A stretch of 64,000 nt of DNA from Nonomuraea glycinis (GCF_014646515.1 NZ_BMNK01000002.1:269988-333987), one strand, 5' to 3'; positions 54,862 to 63,411 are shown, counted from the first letter of the stretch. Notes: generated by a model from the sequence alone, not told the origin. Program-made: numbers and translations.

Positions 54862-55356
54862 GTGGTGATCGTGCAGCGGATCCTTATCCGTTGGACCAAT
54901 CAAGCGCGCGGCGCCGCAGAGGCCACGCATCGACGCGAGATTCCCTCGGCGTTCGAGCTGCCGCCAATGCCTGACGCGCCACTCGTCGTCCACGATCTCC
55001 TCACCGAGGAACGGTTCGAATACGCGCCAACCGCTGTCGTCGGCAGCCACACCCTTCCAGCGCAGCTCAATGGGCTGCGGTTCAAGTTGTTCGGAGCAGC
55101 GGTTCAAGTGGTTCGGACCCTAGTGCATGCCGCGTACCCCACCAATCGTTTCCCCGGCCAGGTGTTCTTGCTTCAGCCAGGGGAGCATGCCCGTTACCAG
55201 GCCAACTTCCGTTTCAGCGGTTACAGCACCGAGTGGTACTACGAGCAATGGACTGTCAACATCGCCCACAAGCCGTGGCGACGCGACGTGTTCCTGACAG
55301 AGGAGATTGACCACGAGAAGGACGAGCGCGTGTCTTTGTACGGTGGGCATCGCTGA
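54862..55356 (+). CDS. Hypothetical protein of segment A
   Basis: 164 residues from GTG 54862 (AAGGGGG upstream). Mixed alpha/beta, no signal: IVQRILIRWTNQARGAAEAT, GQVFLLQPGEHARYQANFRF, TEWYYEQWTVNIAHKPWRRD. No family recognised. Lies just left of the att copy at 55541, in cargo position. Confidence 0.6.
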   Translation: MVIVQRILIRWTNQARGAAEATHRREIPSAFELPPMPDAPLVVHDLLTEERFEYAPTAVVGSHTLPAQLNGLRFKLFGAAVQVVRTLVHAAYPTNRFPGQVFLLQPGEHARYQANFRFSGYSTEWYYEQWTVNIAHKPWRRDVFLTEEIDHEKDERVSLYGGHR

Positions 55357-55429
55357 CCTACACGCGATATAGGTCATCTCTGGGCGGTCCAGGGGACGGG
55401 CCCGCGCACAGCACCAGATCGTGAGCTTG

Positions 55430-55540
55430 ATCGCCGGGCCATTAGCGGGCCACTAAGGGTGGTCAACAGGGGTCAGTCGCGGTCACTCGCGGTCCGCCCC
55501 TGGCCCAGGTTGACGGCGTATCCCATCGAGATCAGACCGA
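55430..55540. repeat. Right-end sequence type 1 of the element, copy 1
   Basis: GGCCATTAGCGGGCCACTAAGG-type sequence and GATCAGACCGATTTGCAAGC leading into the att copy; about 110 bases related to 61670-61770. Short direct repeats of GGTCA type (GGTCAACAGGGGTCAGTCGC) may be integrase arm or excisionase sites. Confidence 0.7.
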
Positions 55541-55585
55541 TTTGCAAGCAGGAAGTCAGGAGTTCGAATCTCCTAGGCTCCACCA
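55541..55585 (+). other. att copy 2, right border of segment A
   Basis: Identical over the 45 bases to the tRNA-Ala 3' half, including CCA. Marks the right end of the 10.5-kb AICE-like segment. Confidence 0.9.
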
Positions 55586-55965
55586 CCATTTGCACCCACC
55601 GTTGCCCGTCTGAGGGGTGGGCCGTTTGCTGCCTGCCCCGCTCTCATAAGGCGTGGGCGTCGCCGATCTGGCCGAGTAGAGGGCCGCGACTCCAGACCCC
55701 GCTTCCAACGACGGGCCGCCTCTACTCCTGACGGGAACATCAGGTGATCGGGTGGGCGTGCTGTTCGGTGGCGTAGACCTGCTGCTCGCCTTGAAGTTCC
55801 CACAAAATGGGCCCTGCACGATCCACTACCCGAGGGTTCAAGATGACTTTTCGTCGATCAAAACCACGCAACGCGACCGGCTCAATTCGCGGGTCCTTGT
55901 GAGCCTGTAGGGCCTGTACGGAGTTGAGATCAGAGGGATTCGCCTGCTCTGTGGTCCGCTCTGGC
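55586..55965. other. Gene-free start of segment B
   Basis: 380 bases between att copy 2 and the next gene. Open frames here lack ribosome binding sites and continuity; nothing else recognised. Confidence 0.5.
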
Positions 55966-56409
55966 TCAGGAGCGGCCGCCTCCGCTCACTTGGACGAGGT
56001 CGTTGCCGCCGACGATGAATCGCACCTTGACGTCCGAGGAGTGGGTCGTGCCTTCGATCGCGCCGGCGACTCCGCGCACCTCCAGCGGCCCGGTGCCGCC
56101 GTCGATGACGATGTCGGCGCCGAACACCTTGATGAAGATGCCCGTGTCCTCCGGCACGTCGAGGACCAGGTCGATGCGGCTCCTCTGGAGGAAATAGCGT
56201 AGGGCGGACGACGAGGTGATGCGCAGGACATCGCCCTCGACGGTAGCCTGCGCGCCCAGCGTGGCAACATCACCGAGTGCCGTGACGTTCACCGTGCCGG
56301 TATCGATGGCGTTAATCCTGATGTTGCCGCCCACGATACGAATTTCGACCCGCTTGATCTGGCCGGGCTGGGTCGAGCGGAATACTTCCACCGTGCCGTC
56401 AGGCGACAT
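55966..56409 (-). CDS. DUF4097-like beta-helical protein
   Basis: 147 residues from ATG 56409 with GAGGAG upstream. Repeating short beta strands (IKRVEIRIVGGNIRINAIDT, ATVEGDVLRITSSS, DLVLDVPEDTGIFIKVFGAD, VIDGGTGPLEVRGVAGAIEG) suggest a right-handed beta-helix or DUF4097/DUF2807-type fold. No signal peptide. The only gene of segment B. Confidence 0.65.
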   Translation of the reverse strand: MSPDGTVEVFRSTQPGQIKRVEIRIVGGNIRINAIDTGTVNVTALGDVATLGAQATVEGDVLRITSSSALRYFLQRSRIDLVLDVPEDTGIFIKVFGADIVIDGGTGPLEVRGVAGAIEGTTHSSDVKVRFIVGGNDLVQVSGGGRS

Positions 56410-56735
56410 CGTGGTCTCCTCGTGGGTCCCGGGATGCGTGCTCTGGATGGTCCCATGGTGAACCACATCAGCGCACGTGTCCTGATCCGAACCCCGAACA
56501 AGCTCTGGAGCCGAACGGGCACAGGTCATGCACGGGGTGATCAAGCTGGCGATGCCGGCGGAACAAAGCGTCTACCCAGGTCAGGATGGGCAGCCAGGCA
56601 GCTCCACCAGAGCTCTTTTGATGTGGTGCTCTTTTGGCGGAGTACAGCGACGGCGACGTGCATCAGCACGCATCACCAGCCACCACCTACCGTTTGACCA
56701 GGCAAAAGAGCGCCCGGCCTCGTGACTGGCTCCCG

Positions 56736-56777
56736 TTTGCTAGCAGGAAGTCAGGAGTTCGAATCTCCTAGGCTCCA
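56736..56777 (+). other. att copy 3 (diverged), border of segments B and C
   Basis: TTTGCTAGCAGGAAGTCAGG onward matches the tRNA 3' half with one change in the anticodon-loop part, and ends before CCA (CTCCATAC). Upstream it shares GGCTCCCGTTTGC with att copy 4, unlike copies 2 and 5. Confidence 0.85.
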
Positions 56778-56784
56778 TACGTGT

Positions 56785-56822
56785 AAGCCCAGGTCAGAGA
56801 GTCGCTCTCTGCCTGGGCTTTG
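56785..56822 (+). terminator. Rho-independent-like terminator after att copy 3
   Basis: AAGCCCAGG ... CCTGGGCTTT with inner AGAGAG/CTCTCT pairing and a short T run. Confidence 0.75.
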
Positions 56823-56957
56823 TCATGCTACGACAGCTTGAGGGCCGTACAGCAGACATTATGCTGTAACAGGCAGTCTCGGTTGGTGAGTGGTGAGGTG
56901 ACTGCCCAGGGTTGGGCAGTCACCTGCGCCGTGATGCCGACGCCGGGTGGAGGGAGT

Positions 56958-57551
56958 TCACAAGCGCCCTGGTAGCGACCATCCGCTGCAGTCGGATCCC
57001 AGCTGGAAGAGTCCACTGTCATCGCAGCCCCGGACCGAGAAATAGTGGAGAGGGGCGTTGCTGCCCACGTGTTCTGGTCCTGGTCCACTCATCGGTCTGC
57101 TGAAGCCGCCGTTCCATGGGTCGCGGCGCTTCACTTTGTACTTCTTGACCTCGTCGTTGTTGAATGAGTAGCGGACCTCGAAGTAGTCCCAGTCTCGTCC
57201 GGTCGGCCCCCACTGGAAGACGGCCTTGTCGCCAGATCTGAACGCTCGAATCATCATTTTCGGCCCCAGAGCCGGAGACCAGCCGATCTGGCCATTATGG
57301 AAATCCTGCCTGCGGGCCTTGTTGGTGGTAAAGCCATACTCGGCGCGTGTGGGGCAGCCGAAAAGGCTGTTCTCGCCGCCCAAGGCCCGCCACTTCTCGC
57401 CGATCAGCCCGAAGGGCTGGAACGCGGGAATGCACGCGGCGGATGTCGTGGTGGCCGTTGTGGTGCTGCCGGCGTGGGCGGGAAGCACCAGCAGCATGGT
57501 TGCGGAAAGCGCGAGAGTAGCCGTCATCGAAAAGTAGAGCCGACGGTTCAT
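56958..57551 (-). CDS. Secreted LGFP-repeat-like protein
   Basis: 197 residues from ATG 57551. Signal peptide (SMTATLALSATMLLVLPAHA). Near residues 45-95 there is LIGEKWRALGGENSLFGCPT and RRQDFHNGQIGWSPALGP, which follow the LGFP repeat pattern of wall-associated actinobacterial proteins. The C-terminal part has FEVRYSFNNDEVKKY and five Cys in total. Likely exported and wall-associated cargo of segment C. Same direction as the next secreted protein gene. Confidence 0.65.
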   Translation of the reverse strand: MNRRLYFSMTATLALSATMLLVLPAHAGSTTTATTTSAACIPAFQPFGLIGEKWRALGGENSLFGCPTRAEYGFTTNKARRQDFHNGQIGWSPALGPKMMIRAFRSGDKAVFQWGPTGRDWDYFEVRYSFNNDEVKKYKVKRRDPWNGGFSRPMSGPGPEHVGSNAPLHYFSVRGCDDSGLFQLGSDCSGWSLPGRL

Positions 57552-57675
57552 GATGTACCCCTGCTCCTGAAGTCCGCAGCCGGTGCGGGCTTTCATGACT
57601 TGGTGATGGACGTGGCCTGCAGGGAGACACAGGCCACATGTGCAGCGCAGCCGAGCAGGCACCGGGCCGGTCGGA

Positions 57676-58095
57676 TCAGCAGTGCTTCTTCAGCGACATG
57701 CCCTTGATCAGGTCGAACAGGTAGGGGTCGAACTGACCCTTGGCGGTCCACCGGTATGAGCGCCGGCTGTGCAGGTTCTTGACGAACTTGGTGCTGGTGC
57801 TCCCGTACACCTGAAGGTCGTCGAGCAGGCGGCCGCGACTGTCCTTCAACTGCGCCCACATCAGCCAGGCATCGTCGTCGTCGAGGCTGGAGACCGTGGC
57901 ATCCAGGCGCGCCGTGCCGTTGGAATACAGCGTCCAGGTCGCGCCGGGCTCGATCGTGCAATATCCCGCCGACTGGTAACCCCGCCAGATGAACGTCTTC
58001 TGCTCCAGGGTGGCCGCGCCGGCCGTCGCGGTCGGGAGTGCCAGGCCAAGAGCTAGGGCGGCCATGGCGACCGTTGCGATCCTGCGGATCCTCAT
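57676..58095 (-). CDS. Small secreted protein (DUF6294-like)
   Basis: 139 residues from ATG 58095 behind AAGGAAGG; a longer in-frame start at 58218 also encodes a hydrophobic leader but is less well placed. Signal peptide MAALALGLALPTATAGA. The mature domain (FIWRGYQSAGYCTIEPGATW; RLDATVSSLDDDDAWLMWAQ) is a small beta sandwich in appearance, ending in LKKHC with a partner Cys. Function unknown. Confidence 0.65.
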   Translation of the reverse strand: MRIRRIATVAMAALALGLALPTATAGAATLEQKTFIWRGYQSAGYCTIEPGATWTLYSNGTARLDATVSSLDDDDAWLMWAQLKDSRGRLLDDLQVYGSTSTKFVKNLHSRRSYRWTAKGQFDPYLFDLIKGMSLKKHC

Positions 58096-58461
58096 CGGGG
58101 AACCTTCCTTTCGATGGAGCTCTCGTTTGGTTATCAGGTCGAATTCGGGCGCTGAAACCACGACCGCTGTCACCGCCGTTACGGCGACTGTCAGGAGGCG
58201 CCTAGCCTGAGCGATCATCGTCCAACCTCTCGAAAAGAAAAGGGCCGCCGAGCCGCCTGGAAAGATGAGCTGCCAGGTGCGGGAGTGCCTGCCATCACCA
58301 CGTTCGCTTCCCGGGAGGGTGTCCGGCGATATGACCGGACGAAGTTGAATCAATGACTGTGAATCCGCAGGTAGCGCTCGTTACTCTGAGTTGTGGGGAG
58401 AGTGTCCGGCGTCGCCGGACACCTGCAAAATGGGCGGGATTTGATCTGGCAAGGCGGTCAG

Positions 58462-60357
58462 ATGGGGTTGGAATCGGATTTACGACCGGCGTTCGCCCGG
58501 CGACTGCGGGCGTTGAAGGATGCCGCAGAGGTGTCGGTCCGTGAGTTGGAGGTCGCCAGCGGCTGTACGCCGCGGCGCCGCGCGGGACAGGCGCCATTGC
58601 GGTTGAAGCGCAGCACCATCGACGGGATGATCAGCAATACTCGGCCGGTGTGCCCGCACCAAGAGCATTTCGAGGTGTTCGTCGACACCTGTTTGCTCCG
58701 CGTCGAACAATCTGGCCGGTCGCTGCCCGGCGAGCTCGGAGATCGTCAGGCTTGGGATGCGGCCTACCGGGCCTTGCTGGTGGGGATGGCCGGGGCGCGC
58801 AGCACGAGCCGTTTGGCGGCCGAGGCGGTCGAACGGCTGCGCGCGGCGAACCAGCCTCCGGCCGACGACCGCGACGACCGCGACGACCGCGATGACCGCG
58901 ATGACCGCGATGACCGCGATGACAGTGATGGAGTCGGCGCGGTCACCCCGTACCGGGGACTGGAGGCATTCGGCCCCGCGACCGCGGCGGGATCCGGGCC
59001 GGTACGGCCGTCAGGGGCACAGATCCGGAGCCCCGCGAGCCCTCCGTTCGAGGTGCCCGCCCGGCCCGGTTGGCGGCGGAAGGGCGGCCTAGTTAAGGGG
59101 TTCGGCGTGCTCGTGCTGACCGGTGTGGCCGTCGCCGCCTGGGTCCTGTCGCCGCTGTCCCAGAGCGGGATGGGGGGCGCGCAACCGACGATCGCCCCGG
59201 CGGTCGTGGGCGGTGACGGGGTGCTGCGGCTGGGGGCGTTGGTGCCCAAGAGCGGCGGCCTGCAGTTCTTCAACCGTCCGATGGCCGCGGGTGTCCGTCT
59301 CGCCGTCGCCGACATCAACGCGGCCGGTGGGGTGTTCGGCCGGAAGGTGATCGGGTCCGAGGTCGATGCGGGCGACTCCGACGACCGCGGCAGTCAGGCT
59401 CTGACCCAGCTGGTCTCGGAAAGGGCCGATGTCATTATCGGTCCGGTCACCTCGTCGATGTCGCTGACGATGCTCGGCCAGATCAAGAACGCCGGCGTCG
59501 TGCAGATCTCCCCCACCGCGACCTCCGACCAGCTCACCGACGCCGACGATGATGGGCTGTTCTTCCGCATGGCGGGACCGGACGCCATCCAGGGCGATGT
59601 CCTGGGAGAGCTCATCCGGGCCGACGGCGGCCGGCGGGTGGGCATCCTCGCGCTGGCCGACCCCTACGGCACGGGGCTGAGCAGGCACATCCGCAGATCG
59701 CTGGAGCGTCGTGGCGCCGACCACATCCAGGTCGAGACCTACGACACCACCGACGCGAGCTACACCACAGAAGTGGAGAAGATCAGCGCATCGGGCCCGG
59801 ACGCGATCGTGGTCGTCGGCTTCACTGAGACCGCGGACATCGCTCGTGAGCTGGTGCGGCAGGGACTGGGCGTACACGAGCACAAGTGGTACTTCACGGA
59901 CGGCTACCTGTCCTCCGGCGAGAGCACCAGCAGCGGCCTTCCCCGCGGCACCCTCACCGGGGCCAAGGCGACCCAGGCGGGAGCAGAGGTGGCCACCGCC
60001 TTCCAGCAGCGGTTGCTCGCGGTCGGCTCCGCGCCGACGGACTTCACCTACGCGCCGGAGGCGTACGACGCGACGATCGTCGCCGCGCTGGCCGCCGTCG
60101 CCGCCGGCCGCGACGATCCGAAGATCATCGCCGCCACCGTGGCCGACGTGAGCAGGATCGGCGAGCGGTGCACCGACTTCAGGACCTGCGCCCTGCTGCT
60201 GGCTTCCGGCAAGGACATCGACTACGACGGGGCCAGCGGCCCGATCGACTTCACCGACAAGGGCGACCCAGCGAAGGCATCGTTCGGGGTGTTCCAGTAC
60301 AAGGCCGACAACACCTCCATCACCCTTACCCACAAGCTCGGCGAACTGCCGACCTGA
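58462..60357 (+). CDS. HTH / transmembrane / branched-chain-type substrate-binding protein fusion
   Basis: 631 residues from ATG 58462 (AAGGCGG upstream). Residues 1-125 are a helical XRE-like domain seen at the start of actinobacterial nSTAND-type proteins (ARRLRALKDAAEVSVRELEV, RSTIDGMISNTRPVCPHQEH). A DDR repeat follows, then TPYRGLEAFGP near 163, the hallmark opening of an nSTAND1 NTPase, but the NTPase itself is absent. One membrane segment (GVLVLTGVAVAAWVLSPL, about 213-231) precedes a LivJ-like periplasmic-binding domain (LGALVPKSGGLQFFNRPMAA; GPVTSSMSLTMLGQIKNAGV; KWYFTDGYLSSGES). It looks like a deletion product of an nSTAND-binding-protein fusion that still could work as a one-piece membrane receptor. 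Confidence 0.8.
   Translation: MGLESDLRPAFARRLRALKDAAEVSVRELEVASGCTPRRRAGQAPLRLKRSTIDGMISNTRPVCPHQEHFEVFVDTCLLRVEQSGRSLPGELGDRQAWDAAYRALLVGMAGARSTSRLAAEAVERLRAANQPPADDRDDRDDRDDRDDRDDRDDSDGVGAVTPYRGLEAFGPATAAGSGPVRPSGAQIRSPASPPFEVPARPGWRRKGGLVKGFGVLVLTGVAVAAWVLSPLSQSGMGGAQPTIAPAVVGGDGVLRLGALVPKSGGLQFFNRPMAAGVRLAVADINAAGGVFGRKVIGSEVDAGDSDDRGSQALTQLVSERADVIIGPVTSSMSLTMLGQIKNAGVVQISPTATSDQLTDADDDGLFFRMAGPDAIQGDVLGELIRADGGRRVGILALADPYGTGLSRHIRRSLERRGADHIQVETYDTTDASYTTEVEKISASGPDAIVVVGFTETADIARELVRQGLGVHEHKWYFTDGYLSSGESTSSGLPRGTLTGAKATQAGAEVATAFQQRLLAVGSAPTDFTYAPEAYDATIVAALAAVAAGRDDPKIIAATVADVSRIGERCTDFRTCALLLASGKDIDYDGASGPIDFTDKGDPAKASFGVFQYKADNTSITLTHKLGELPT
58864..58923 (+). repeat. 9-bp GAYGACCGC repeat encoding Asp-Asp-Arg units
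   Basis: Six to seven in-frame units in the HTH/binding-protein fusion gene, giving an alternating charged linker. Slippage-prone; whole-unit changes keep the frame. Confidence 0.85.
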
Positions 60358-60521
60358 AGGCCGCCCTTCACCCGTTGGTGCACCTCGACACGGGCCGGTT
60401 CGGTCGGGTGGTGGTGTACAGCAGCACGTACAGCAACGCAGGCTCACGCAGGCACACGTCACCGTTCCGGATCCACTGTCTATGCAGGGTGAGAAGTCTT
60501 CTGTGGCGGGACCGGCTCCCG

Positions 60522-60566
60522 TTTGCAAGCAGGAAGTCAGGAGTTCGAATCTCCTAGGCTCCACCA
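60522..60566 (+). other. att copy 4, border of segments C and D
   Basis: Identical to the tRNA-Ala 3' half including CCA. Left of it GGCTCCCGTTTGC matches att copy 3; right of it the sequence matches the left end of segment A. Confidence 0.9.
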
Positions 60567-60611
60567 GGTAAAACACCTCGCCACTGATCATGTGACGGGG
60601 TGTTCGTGCCA
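60567..60611. repeat. Left-end sequence of the element, copy 2
   Basis: GGTAAAACACCTCGCCACTG and the following TGTGACGGGGTGTTCGTGCC match 45033-45078 with only a few changes, including the hairpin. It lacks the integrase remnant. Confidence 0.85.
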
Positions 60612-60738
60612 TTGTTCTTGTAGGTATCAAGCGGCGGCGCGGCGCGCCGCCGTACCGCCGGCCCTCCGCCCGCCCGCCGTCCGGGCGTGCGGCCTGGGGG
60701 TCGGTCCCGGACGGTGGCGGGACACCGGGCCGGCCGCC
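60612..60738. repeat. Dispersed ~125-bp GC-rich repeat, copy 2
   Basis: Counterpart of 53561-53686, starting TTGTTCTTGTAGG and keeping the palindromic GC-rich core. It joins directly onto the element left end. Confidence 0.75.
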
Positions 60739-60948
60739 GCACGCCTGCCGCGCCGTACCAACCGAACGCTCCGTCCGGGGTTGCCGCACCGCCGCACAGA
60801 TGCAGCCCTACGATCGCCACGGCATGGCTGGCCGACGTACGTACATGGGGGCGATCGAAGGTCCAGGGCTTCGTTCCTCGGCCCTGGCCCCACCGGATTG
60901 CGTGGCGCTGGCAGTCAACAGTGACCCGTAAGACACAGGGCGGCCGAA

Positions 60949-61500
60949 TTACTCCGGCTCTGACAATCGCTGCCGAGCTATCTCCCAAGGCCTTGGTTCC
61001 TGCACCTCATCGCGTTCGGCGGCATCTTCTTCGTACCAGCCCGTCCCCGAGAGCCAGGTCTCCAACCAGTTGGTCAGGCTCTCGGCGTCGACGTACCACG
61101 CGGTGTGCCAGTCAGCGCTAATGCCGTTCGGCTCGAAGAGCAACACGGTGCCCTCAGGACTGTGACAGTCCACCGCGGCGTACATGCCGCATCCCCAATC
61201 CAGGATCGGCAGAACCTCTGCCGGCCAGGATGCCTCACCGGACCGCCGCGTCGCACGTTCCTCGCGATAGTCGCTTACTGCGGTACGCCCATCGCCTGTG
61301 AGTGGCAAGAGTTGGTAGTCGGGGCCGAAACCGCCGTTGGCCACCTGACCGTAGAGCCGAGCCAGCACTGGAGGCAGCCCGAAGCCCAGGATGCGCTCCG
61401 CATCTTCAACTTCCTCCGCTGTCGCGGTGGGAGACAGCCGTTCCGTGGTCGCTTCTGCCTTCACGAGCACACGCCGTAGAAGGTCATCGATCTCAGCCAT
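60949..61500 (-). CDS. SMI1/KNR4 (SUKH) family immunity-type protein
   Basis: 183 residues. SUKH pattern: ATAEEVEDAERILGFGLPPV, LARLYGQVANGGFGPDYQLL, then EVLPILDWGCGMYAAVDCHS and GTVLLFEPNGISADWHTAWY. Bacterial SUKH proteins are commonly immunity proteins for contact-dependent or polymorphic toxins. No toxin gene is adjacent, so it is an orphan immunity gene and the only gene in segment D. Confidence 0.85.
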   Translation of the reverse strand: MAEIDDLLRRVLVKAEATTERLSPTATAEEVEDAERILGFGLPPVLARLYGQVANGGFGPDYQLLPLTGDGRTAVSDYREERATRRSGEASWPAEVLPILDWGCGMYAAVDCHSPEGTVLLFEPNGISADWHTAWYVDAESLTNWLETWLSGTGWYEEDAAERDEVQEPRPWEIARQRLSEPE

Positions 61501-61669
61501 GGAGATGATCCTGCCAGGCCTATCTGATCATGGTTACTGTCCTGGGCTGACGGCTTGGGAGAAGGATGGAGTCCAGGCCGGTGGGGGAGCAGAGCAGCCT
61601 TGGGCTAGCTAGGCAACATCGCCCGAAGGTAGACACCTTTCGTGGCACGTCATCCGTTGATCGTCGTGC

Positions 61670-61770
61670 CATTAGCGTGCCATTAAGGGCGGTCAGCAGC
61701 GGTCAATCACAGTCACTTGTGGACTGCCCTCGACGCACGTCGTGGCCGTTACCCTCGAAGATCAGACCGA
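61670..61770. repeat. Right-end sequence type 1 of the element, copy 2
   Basis: GTGCCATTAGCGTGCCATTA to GATCAGACCGATTTGCAAGC, homologous to 55430-55540. It confirms that segments A and D have the same right end. Confidence 0.75.
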
Positions 61771-61814
61771 TTTGCAAGCAGGAAGTCAGGAGTTCGAATC
61801 TCCTAGGCTCCACC
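61771..61814 (+). other. att copy 5, outermost right border (attR)
   Basis: Same 3' tRNA half, ending CACCG rather than CACCA. Followed by a terminator hairpin, as expected for the original downstream flank of the tRNA gene. Confidence 0.88.
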
Positions 61815-61822
61815 GCACGTCG

Positions 61823-61855
61823 AAGGCCACCTCCCATGATCGGAAGTGGCCTTTT
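61823..61855 (+). terminator. Terminator after the outermost att copy
   Basis: AAGGCCAC ... GTGGCCTTTT: an 8-bp stem ending in four T. Probably the ancestral terminator of tRNA-Ala. Confidence 0.75.
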
Positions 61856-61889
61856 CGATCTTGTACAGCTGCAAAGTACAGCTACAGCA

Positions 61890-62159
61890 TCAACTGTTCT
61901 CCACACGCTCGCCTTGCTCCTGCGGAATCGGGAAGCCGTAGCGTTGTGAAATCTCCTTGAGGGCCTCGACGCAGGCTGACTGCACCGGCTCGTAGTCCGC
62001 GTCTGCGTATCTGATCTTCACGCTCGCGTACGGCTTGTTCGGACATGGACCTCGCCCCGAAGTCATCTCGTGCCAGCTACAGAGGCCCTTGCGTCCCTTT
62101 GTGTCTGGGTTGTGATTCTTGGCCTCGAAGGGCTTCACCCAAATAACGACGTCTGCCAT
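61890..62159 (-). CDS. Hypothetical protein
   Basis: 89 residues from ATG 62159. MADVVIWVKPFEAKNHNPDT, then CSWHEMTSGRGPC and IRYADADYEPVQSACVEALK. Two Cys 12 residues apart with a His between them. No membrane segment. No family recognised. First gene outside the island. Confidence 0.55.
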   Translation of the reverse strand: MADVVIWVKPFEAKNHNPDTKGRKGLCSWHEMTSGRGPCPNKPYASVKIRYADADYEPVQSACVEALKEISQRYGFPIPQEQGERVENS

Positions 62160-62771
62160 GGCTGCTGACCTTACGAGCCCTTCAGCAACGGAGGGGCTGA
62201 TATCCGTTGATCGACAACGAAGGCCGCAGCACGCCGACTCGCCATAGCCGAAGCAAGAGACAGTCGACGCCCGCTGACGCCCCATCGCATCACGCACACG
62301 CCCCCGGCCATACGCGGAATCACCGAATACTTAGGGCGCGACTGGCCCGTCCGCCACCGAGTGGCACGGTTGCGCTCCATCTCAGTGGTGTCCCGTCGAG
62401 TGGTGGATCAACGATCTCGTCGGGCGTCGCCTACCTGAGCAAACAGGACTGATCAGGGCAGAAACTACACCGCTTTGCAGGACGTCACCCCCCATCTCTC
62501 TCGCCAGCGCTAATATCACACGCACCGCACATTCTGCGAGGGACTATCCGGACCTTGCAAGGGAGCCCAAGGTGTCGCTGCTGGCCTGGTTTCCGATTTG
62601 AGATTGCAGAAGACAGGAGGCCGGCAAAGGTGGCGAATTGTGTTCGGTGCGGAAGTAGGCGCGGTGAGTGCGCGAGGGCGCAATATCGCTTCGCGCAGGC
62701 ACATGCAGCCGAGCCGCAACCACCGAGGGGGGCAGGGCGCATCCGTTCCTCTTCGCGGCTAGCCTCGCAAG
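62160..62771. other. Gene-poor stretch
   Basis: About 610 bases in which short open frames on both strands lack ribosome binding sites and family resemblance. GC content is lower than in the neighbouring operons. No RNA gene or repeat recognised. Confidence 0.45.
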
Positions 62772-62906
62772 GTGGACGACGCTGATCCTGCGATCCAGCT
62801 GTGGGGCGGCGCCGAGCTCGCTGTCGGAGCCGGCTTTGCCATTCTGTTGATCCTCTTACCCACCATCGTCTGGCTCGCCAGGGTGGTGCTGCGCCGTCGC
62901 AGATAG
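62772..62906 (+). CDS. Possible small membrane protein
   Basis: 44 residues from GTG 62772, with an acidic start (VDDADPAIQLWGGAEL), one membrane helix (FAILLILLPTIVWLARVVL) and a basic tail RRRR, i.e. a good N-out/C-in membrane topology. The ribosome binding site is weak, so it is tentative. Confidence 0.35.
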   Translation: MDDADPAIQLWGGAELAVGAGFAILLILLPTIVWLARVVLRRRR

Positions 62907-62933
62907 CGCCTCCGGTGGGCGCTCCGGGGATGA

Positions 62934-63320
62934 TCAGGCGGGAGCGCGTGGCTCGGGCGGGAATTCGCTGCTCAGCAAGCCATGGAAGATTGAGACCGGA
63001 CTGTATTTTGATCGTTCCTCTACACCAAGACACAGGCGGGACGCGATGACGTGGCCCGAGAAGTCATCGCCGCTCACGGTGAATGTCACGCCCGACGCTC
63101 TACTGTTCTCACCGACAGCGACCACGAGCCCGTTCATCCTGGTCGGAAGGTTGATCAGGTGGACGGACTGGAAGAGCAGTTCGACATGGGGCGTGTCTGG
63201 CTCGAACTCCGACCGCACGACGAGGCCACTATGCGTGGGCACGTAGCTCCAGAGACGGAAGCGGCGGTTCGGGAAGGCAAGAGGAAGCGTCAGTTCGTCG
63301 GGGTACCACTTTTTGCTCAC
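62934..63320 (-). CDS. Hypothetical protein
   Basis: 128 residues if started at GTG 63320 (an ATG at 63350 is also possible). Beta-rich: LPLAFPNRRFRLWSYVPTHS, GLVVRSEFEPDTPHVELLFQ, VHLINLPTRMNGLVVAVGEN, GVTFTVSGDDFSGHVIASRL. No signal peptide and no family recognised. Confidence 0.55.
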   Translation of the reverse strand: MSKKWYPDELTLPLAFPNRRFRLWSYVPTHSGLVVRSEFEPDTPHVELLFQSVHLINLPTRMNGLVVAVGENSRASGVTFTVSGDDFSGHVIASRLCLGVEERSKYSPVSIFHGLLSSEFPPEPRAPA

Positions 63321-63411
63321 GGCAGGAGCCCAACACGGCCGGACCCGCATAGCAAGAGATCTGCATGATCGTCGCGAGTAAGAAGAGTGACGGTTGAGGC
63401 TGGTTGCTCGG

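Noticed and set aside
58864..58923. Possible CRISPR or regulatory direct repeat
   Set aside because: 9-bp units without spacers in a coding frame; simple Asp-Asp-Arg linker.
55541..61814. Additional tRNA-Ala genes
   Set aside because: The four copies contain only the 3' half from the anticodon loop; the 5' half with acceptor and D arm is absent, so they are attachment sites.
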